Positions 59,454-64,000 of a stretch of DNA of 64,000 nucleotides are shown here, one piece after another; positions within the stretch are counted from its first letter, which is position 1; each line of letters starts with the position of its first letter. The stretch lies in assembly GCF_008327685.1 (NCBI RefSeq), contig NZ_BDDE01000010.1, forward strand, positions 1,116,001 through 1,180,000, read 5' to 3'. The notes below the pieces were generated by a model. The model worked only from the letters and a program-made list of their open reading frames with translations. It did not search any database and was not told where the DNA came from. A program made the position numbers and the translations under genes. The DNA comes from Actinomadura sp. K4S16 (GTDB lineage Bacteria; Actinomycetota; Actinomycetes; Streptosporangiales; Streptosporangiaceae).

Positions 59454-61097
59454 ATGCTGCCCACTGTCGACGACGTCCTCCAGCTCGACGCGGTGCGCCG
59501 CGGCCAGCCGCACGTCGTCGCGGGCGCGGACCGCACCGGCAACCGGGTCCGCTGGGTGCACGTCGCCGAGGTCACCGACATCGCGCACCTGCTGCACGGC
59601 GGCGAGCTCGTCCTCACCACCGGGATCGCGCTGCCGGACGAGCCGGAGCGGCTGCGCGCCTACATCGCCGACCTCGCCGAGGTCGGCGTCAGCGGTCTGA
59701 TGATCGAGCTGGGCCGGCGCTACGCCAGCGTGCTGCCGCCCGCCCTGATCGCCGCGGCCGAGGAGTTCGGCCTGCCGGTGATCGTGCTGGCGCACGAGCC
59801 CGCGTTCGTCGACATCACCGAGTCGGTGCACGCCCGGATCGTCCAGGAGCAGTTCGCCGAGCTGCGCGCCTCCGAGCAGCTGCACGAGATCTTCACCCAG
59901 CTGTCGGTCGAGGGGGCCTCCACCGACGAGGTCGTCCGGCAGGTGGCGGCGCTCGGCGGGCACCCGGTGGTGCTGGAGAACCTCGCCCACCAGGTCCTCG
60001 CCGCGGACGCCGGCGGCGCCGACCCGGCCGAGCTGCTGTCGGCGTGGGAGACCCGGTCGCGGGCCGTCCGGCCCGGCCGCCGCACCGGCTACGACGAGGC
60101 GTCCGGCTGGCTGGTCACCATGGTCGGCGCGCGGGGGGAGGACTGGGGCCGGCTCATCATCGACCTCGGCTCGCCGCCGACCCCGCGCGAGACCGTGCTG
60201 ATCGAGCGGGCCGCCACCACCCTCGCCCTCGGCCGGCTCCTCGACCGGCACGCCGAGAGCGTCGAGCGCCAGGCGCACGGGACGATCATCGCCCGCATCC
60301 TCGCGCACGCCTACTCCGACCCGCAGGAGGCGGCGGCCCGCGCCCGCGCCCTCGGGGTCCCGCTGTCCGGCCGCCGGCTGCTCGGCGCGGTGCTCCGGCA
60401 CCGCGGCCCCGCCCTGACGCGGACCGCCCCGCCCGTAGGAGAGCTGTCGCAGCTCGCCGAGACGGCCGCGTCCGCCTGCAAGGACGCGCGCCTCGCCGCG
60501 CTCGTCGGCGTCCTGGACGAGGGCGGCCCGCAGGCCCGCGTCGGCGTGCTGGCCTCCCTGCCCGCCCGCGCCGACGTGGAGACCGCCCTCACCGAGGTCG
60601 CCACCCGGATCCGCGAGCAGTCCGGCGACACCGTCATGGCCGCCGGCTCGGTGGTGGAGACGATCCGCGACGTCCGCCGCTCCTTCCTGGAGGCCGAGCA
60701 GGTCGCCGACGTCGCGGCGCGCGGCTCCGGGGCCCGCCTCTTCTACCGCCTGCCCGACCTGCGCCTGCGCGGGCTGCTGCACCTCCTCCGCGACGACGTC
60801 CGCGTGCAGACCTTCGTCGAGCGCGAGCTCGGCCCGCTCCTGGAGTACGACGCCCAGCGCGGCAGCGACCTCACCCGCATCCTGGAGCTCTACCTGGAGT
60901 CCGGCCGGAACAAGGCCGTCGCCGCCCAGCAGGCGCACCTGTCCCGCCCCGCCTTCTACGAGCGGCTCCGCCGCATCGAACGGGTCCTGGACGCCGATCT
61001 CGACGACGTGGAGTCGTGCGTGTCCCTCCATGTGGCGCTGCTGGCCCTGTCGTCGGTCCGCTGGGAACGGTCCTGGTCCGGGGCCGGTGACCGGTGA
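59454..61097 (+). CDS. PucR-family transcriptional regulator
   Basis: About 547 aa from ATG 59454 (GTG 59451 possible). N-terminal PucR sensor domain (about 5-125, TVDDVLQLDAVRRGQPHVVAG, NRVRWVHVAEVTD, GELVLTTGI). The middle region is GAF/GGDEF-like in character. C-terminal HTH_30 domain (LESGRNKAVAAQQAHLSRPAFYERLRRIERVL). Regulates purine, GABA and amino-acid degradation genes; here the divergent aminotransferase-mmsA operon. Confidence 0.94.
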   Translation: MLPTVDDVLQLDAVRRGQPHVVAGADRTGNRVRWVHVAEVTDIAHLLHGGELVLTTGIALPDEPERLRAYIADLAEVGVSGLMIELGRRYASVLPPALIAAAEEFGLPVIVLAHEPAFVDITESVHARIVQEQFAELRASEQLHEIFTQLSVEGASTDEVVRQVAALGGHPVVLENLAHQVLAADAGGADPAELLSAWETRSRAVRPGRRTGYDEASGWLVTMVGARGEDWGRLIIDLGSPPTPRETVLIERAATTLALGRLLDRHAESVERQAHGTIIARILAHAYSDPQEAAARARALGVPLSGRRLLGAVLRHRGPALTRTAPPVGELSQLAETAASACKDARLAALVGVLDEGGPQARVGVLASLPARADVETALTEVATRIREQSGDTVMAAGSVVETIRDVRRSFLEAEQVADVAARGSGARLFYRLPDLRLRGLLHLLRDDVRVQTFVERELGPLLEYDAQRGSDLTRILELYLESGRNKAVAAQQAHLSRPAFYERLRRIERVLDADLDDVESCVSLHVALLALSSVRWERSWSGAGDR

Positions 61098-61138
61098 AGG
61101 CCGTCCGCGGCGGCCCCGCCCCGCCTACCCTTTAGGCC

Positions 61139-61933
61139 ATGGCGGACGCGGTACTGCACGTTCATCGGTACGGAGACCCGGGCGGAGCGCCGGTGGTCAT
61201 GCTCCACGGGGTCTGCGGTCACGGGGCGCGCTGGCGGCGGACCGCCGAGCGGTACCTGCCGGACCGCTCGGTCCTCGCCCCCGACCTGCGCGGCCACGGG
61301 CGGTCGACGCACGAGCCGCCGTGGACGGTCGAGCGGCATGTGGCCGACGTCCTGGCGGTGATGGACGCCGAGGGGGTCGCGCGGGCCGACCTCGTCGGGC
61401 ACTCCTACGGCGGGATGATCGCGCTGCATCTGGCGCGGACCGCCCCGCGGCGGGTGCGGCGCCTCCTGCTGCTGGACCCGGCCATCGGCCTCGACCCGGC
61501 GGTGGCCGGCCGCGAGGCGCGCGCCCACCTGTCGCCGGCGTCCTTCGCCGACGCCGCCGAGGCGCGGGCCGACCGGGCGGCGCGCTGGCCGGCGGCGCCC
61601 CCGGAGGCCGTGGACGAGGAGGTCGCCGAGCACCTGGAGCGCGGGCCGGACGGGCGGCTGCGGTGGCGGTTCGAGCCCGCGGCCGCCGTGACCGCGTACT
61701 CGGAGATGGCCCGCCCCCACCTCGCACCGCCCGCTGACATGCCCACCCACCTGGTCATCGCGACCGAGGCCGACTTCGTCCGGCCGGAGTTCGTGGTCGA
61801 CCTGCGCGCAGCGCTCGGCCCCGGCCTCGTGATCAGCGAGATCCAGGCCGGGCACATGCTCTACGTCGACCGCCGGGAGGAGACCGGCACCCTGCTCGCC
61901 GCGTGGCTCAACGGAGGCGGCGCCGGCCGGTGA
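61139..61933 (+). CDS. Alpha/beta hydrolase
   Basis: Protein of 264 aa. Nucleophile Ser in VGHSYGG (about 87), oxyanion region MLHGVCGHG, acid Asp in TEADFV, His in QAGHMLY. Cytoplasmic esterase/lipase-like hydrolase of open substrate. Its end overlaps the convergent 61908 gene by 26 bp. Confidence 0.92.
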   Translation: MADAVLHVHRYGDPGGAPVVMLHGVCGHGARWRRTAERYLPDRSVLAPDLRGHGRSTHEPPWTVERHVADVLAVMDAEGVARADLVGHSYGGMIALHLARTAPRRVRRLLLLDPAIGLDPAVAGREARAHLSPASFADAAEARADRAARWPAAPPEAVDEEVAEHLERGPDGRLRWRFEPAAAVTAYSEMARPHLAPPADMPTHLVIATEADFVRPEFVVDLRAALGPGLVISEIQAGHMLYVDRREETGTLLAAWLNGGGAGR

Positions 61934-62915
61934 ACGCCGGCAGGGTCAGCGGGGTGTGCAGGCCCGGCGGCGCCTCGGCCACGGCGGTCACGGCGCTGGC
62001 CATGCGCAGCGCGGCGGACTCGGCGGCGCCGGGCCCCGCGAGGTCCATCCGCCAGGGCGGCTCGCCGTCGATCTCGACGCGGTGGCCCTCCGTCCCGCCG
62101 GACGGCGGCGCGGGCCAGTGCGGGGCGATGTCCGCGCGCAGCCGGGCGACGTGCTCGACGGTGATCACGGGACGGCCGCGCAGCAGTCCCGACACCTGGA
62201 ACCGCAGCCCGGCCAGGGTCCCCTTGGCGACGCGCCCGGCGTCATCGGGCGCCGGGCACGACTCGTAGGTCTCGCGCACGTCGTCCAGCGGCACCGCCAG
62301 GTGCTCGGCGAGGAGGCGCACGACCGGCCCCCAGGTCCGTCGCGGGCCGCCCGGCCGGACGATCGGCGGACGGTGCCCGAGGGGGCCGCCAAAGCCGAAC
62401 CGGTCGCCGGCCTCAGGGTCGTCCCCGCAGGTGAACCGGGTGATCGTGACGCCGTGCACGCGGCGGCAGCCGCCGCTCAGCAGCAGCGGGAGCACGTCGT
62501 CCACCGGGCCGGGCGCGAGGGTGAGGCAGGCGGCGCCGCCGGTCGCGCAGGCGGACCGCAGCCGGCGCACGAGGGCCCGATCGGCGGAGGGTGGATGGAC
62601 CAGCGAGGGCAGGGCGTCCGACACCACGCCGGTGCCCGCCTCCAGGATGCGGCACAGCTCCCCGGCCACGTCCCGGGCGCGGGAGGCCGTGTGGCAGACG
62701 ACGTGGGGGCGCCGGGCCAGGAGCGCCGCCGGGTCCTCGGTGGCGCGGATCCCGGCGGGGCGGCCGCTTCCGGCCAGCTCGGCCGCGTCGACGCCGGCGT
62801 GCCGGGGGTCGGTGGCGACGACCCCGGCCAGTTCGAGGTCCGGGTGCCCGAGCAGCGCTCCGAGCGCCGACCTGCCGACGGACCCGGTGCCCCACTGGCC
62901 GACGAGATAGGACAT
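61908..62915 (-). CDS. NAD(P)-dependent amine-dehydrogenase-like oxidoreductase
   Basis: Protein of 335 aa from ATG 62915. N-terminal Rossmann domain (VGQWGTGSVGRSAL, LELAGVVATDPRHAG) resembling dihydrodipicolinate reductase and 2,4-diaminopentanoate dehydrogenase; the C-terminal domain has an FxVSG strand. In mycobacteria and relatives, members are often in lipid or steroid catabolic regulons. A CCAAGC-type palindrome 15 bp upstream fits that. Confidence 0.85.
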   Translation of the reverse strand: MSYLVGQWGTGSVGRSALGALLGHPDLELAGVVATDPRHAGVDAAELAGSGRPAGIRATEDPAALLARRPHVVCHTASRARDVAGELCRILEAGTGVVSDALPSLVHPPSADRALVRRLRSACATGGAACLTLAPGPVDDVLPLLLSGGCRRVHGVTITRFTCGDDPEAGDRFGFGGPLGHRPPIVRPGGPRRTWGPVVRLLAEHLAVPLDDVRETYESCPAPDDAGRVAKGTLAGLRFQVSGLLRGRPVITVEHVARLRADIAPHWPAPPSGGTEGHRVEIDGEPPWRMDLAGPGAAESAALRMASAVTAVAEAPPGLHTPLTLPAFTGRRRLR

Positions 62916-62929
62916 ACCACCACCTTTTG

Positions 62930-62943
62930 ACCAAGCGCTCGGT
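62930..62943. promoter_or_regulatory. Palindrome ACCAAGCGCTCGGT before the amine-dehydrogenase-like gene
   Basis: 14 bp, 6 of 7 pairs complementary, zero spacing between arms ACCAAGC/GCTCGGT, like the CAAGCGCTTG centre at 10228 and unlike the spaced versions at 19053 and 34539. Immediately upstream of the leftward gene. Confidence 0.6.
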
Positions 62944-63030
62944 TGACCGCGCGCATTCTAGGCACGCCGGTCCGGCCAGAACGACCCTCCCCGGGGACGT
63001 ACATCCGTGCAGGCCGGGAAGGAACATCTG

Positions 63031-64000
63031 GTGACACTTCGCACGGGTGCACGCACGTTCGGGGTGGAAGAGGAACTGCTCCTGGTCGACCCGGACACGG
63101 GCGCGCCCCAGGCACTCTCCGGCTCCGTGATCCACTACGCCCGCCGCCATGACGAGCTGTTCCTGACCGGCGGGCGGCGCTCCAAGGCGCTGGAGACCGA
63201 GCTCCAGCGCGAGCAGGTGGAGACGGCCACCCCGGTCTGCGTCTCGCTGGACGAGGTGTCCGACCACGTCCGGTCGGCGCGGATCGCGGCGGCCCAGTCG
63301 GCGGCCGGGGTGGGCGCCGCCGTCGCCGCGCTGGCGACCTCGCCGGTCAGCGTCCGCCCGTCGCTGACCCCGTCGCACCGCTACCTGCGGATGGCCGACG
63401 CCTACGGCCCCACCGCCGACGAGCAGCTCACCTGCGGCTGCCACGTGCACGTCGGCATCGAGTCCGCGGAGGAGGGCGTCGCCGTCCTCGACCGGATCCG
63501 GCCATGGCTGCCCCCGCTGCTCGCGCTCAGCGCGAACTCCCCGTTCTGGCAGGGCGCCGACACGGGCTCCGACAGCTGGCGGCACCAGGTCTGGGGCCGC
63601 TGGCCGTCCAGCGGCCCGACCGAGCTGTTCGGTTCGGCGGAGGCCTACCGGGCCACCGTCAAGGCGCTGCTCGCGACCGGCGCCCTGGTGGACGAGGGCA
63701 TGATCTACTTCGACGCCCGGCTGTCCCGGCACTACCCGACCGTGGAGATCCGCGTCGCGGACGTGTGCCTGGAGGCCGACGACGCCGTGCTGACGGCCGC
63801 GCTGGTCCGGGCGCTCGTCGAGACCGCCGCGGACGCGTGGCACCGGGGCGAGCCGCCCGACCCGGTGCGCGCGGACCTGATGCGCCTGGCGATGTGGCGG
63901 GCCGGACGCTCCGGCCTGCGCGAACAACTCGTCCACCCCCGCACCCACCTCGCCGCCCCCGCCCGCGAGGTCGTGGAGGCGCTGCTCGACCACCTGTCCC
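63031..64000 (+). CDS. Glutamate-cysteine ligase 2 family (YbdK-type carboxylate-amine ligase), 3' end outside window
   Basis: At least 323 aa from GTG 63031 (AAGGA upstream); cut by the edge. Gcs2 fold: RTFGVEEELLLVDPDTG, LQREQVETATPVC, YGPTADEQLTCGCHVHVGI, SANSPFWQGADTG, SRHYPTVEIRVADVC. Forms gamma-glutamyl-amine/amino-acid bonds; in actinobacteria possible links to ergothioneine or glutathione-like thiols, but not proven. Confidence 0.95.
   Translation, partial: MTLRTGARTFGVEEELLLVDPDTGAPQALSGSVIHYARRHDELFLTGGRRSKALETELQREQVETATPVCVSLDEVSDHVRSARIAAAQSAAGVGAAVAALATSPVSVRPSLTPSHRYLRMADAYGPTADEQLTCGCHVHVGIESAEEGVAVLDRIRPWLPPLLALSANSPFWQGADTGSDSWRHQVWGRWPSSGPTELFGSAEAYRATVKALLATGALVDEGMIYFDARLSRHYPTVEIRVADVCLEADDAVLTAALVRALVETAADAWHRGEPPDPVRADLMRLAMWRAGRSGLREQLVHPRTHLAAPAREVVEALLDHLS

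Noticed and set aside
57803..61090. 1095-codon plus-strand open frame
   Set aside because: Antisense to mmsA/aminotransferase and then a shifted frame within pucR.
1..64000. Prophage, integrase, transposase, tRNA or rRNA genes
   Set aside because: I scanned gaps and reading frames and saw no recognisable signature; a dedicated tRNA search was not possible.

Overview
The window comes from a very GC-rich, Gram-positive actinobacterium, most like Thermomonosporaceae/Actinomadura or a relative. This is inferred from gene families, not from a marker gene. The pointers are strong G/C at codon third positions, many GTG starts, an F420-type LLM oxidoreductase, a HipA-like kinase plus DUF3037 pair, a KstR2-type TetR regulator, the MEP-pathway block dxr-rseP-ispG, and many TetR, PucR, HxlR and XRE regulators. 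I found no rRNA, tRNA, CRISPR array, prophage or insertion sequence. Layout. 1-1.6 kb: end of a sugar ABC operon (ATPase cut by the window edge, xylose-type binding lipoprotein) with a large hairpin between the two genes. 2-9.6 kb: small WW-rich protein, membrane protein, secreted M14 carboxypeptidase, a tandem-duplicated Pth2-like protein, a coiled-coil membrane protein and a LamG secreted protein. 9.6-14.6 kb: HAD hydrolase divergent from a KstR2-like repressor with a perfect KstR2-type operator, MMPL transporter, small WW protein, Dabb protein, flavodoxin-like protein. 14.7-22 kb: aminoacyl-PG-synthase-like protein, serine hydrolase, endonuclease V, TetR plus SDR with a shared palindrome, amidase/TetR divergent pair around a 24-bp perfect palindrome. 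22.3-23.6 kb: SH3-like secreted protein, DinB/DUF664, a tiny membrane protein. 23.8-28.2 kb: a distinct lower-GC-flanked module with a two-domain multicopper oxidase, a three-domain copper nitrite reductase carrying its own N-terminal cupredoxin, a small membrane protein and a Cys-containing HTH regulator. 28.2-37.4 kb: two-component system, MFS transporter, thioesterase, DUF4870 protein, LLM oxidoreductase, PP2C-like phosphatase, cyclase, HipA-like kinase plus DUF3037. 37.4-40.7 kb: a secreted subtilase sandwiched between two paralogous XRE regulators. 40.8-51.1 kb: the usual actinobacterial order dxr-rseP-ispG-GNAT, split by three tandem secreted S33 aminopeptidase paralogues. 51.1-56.3 kb: HxlR/NmrA divergent pair, orphan sensor kinase, small zinc-ribbon protein, orphan polyamine-type binding lipoprotein, second small WW protein. 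56.4-61.1 kb: mmsA plus class III aminotransferase, divergent from a PucR regulator. 61.1-64 kb: alpha/beta hydrolase, amine-dehydrogenase-like oxidoreductase, and the start of a YbdK-type glutamate-cysteine ligase. How parts work together. The mmsA/aminotransferase/PucR block looks like catabolism of beta-alanine or a related omega-amino acid to acyl-CoA. The nirK module looks like respiratory or detoxifying nitrite reduction with a built-in electron relay. Four or five CAAGC-type palindromes next to the KstR2-like repressor, the SDR, the LLM oxidoreductase and the amine-dehydrogenase-like gene suggest dispersed TetR-controlled lipid/steroid-type catabolic genes. Four secreted peptidases between 38.5 and 47.1 kb, plus the M14 enzyme, indicate strong extracellular proteolysis. 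Start sites were chosen from ribosome-binding sites and family-typical N-termini and are the least certain part of the annotation.
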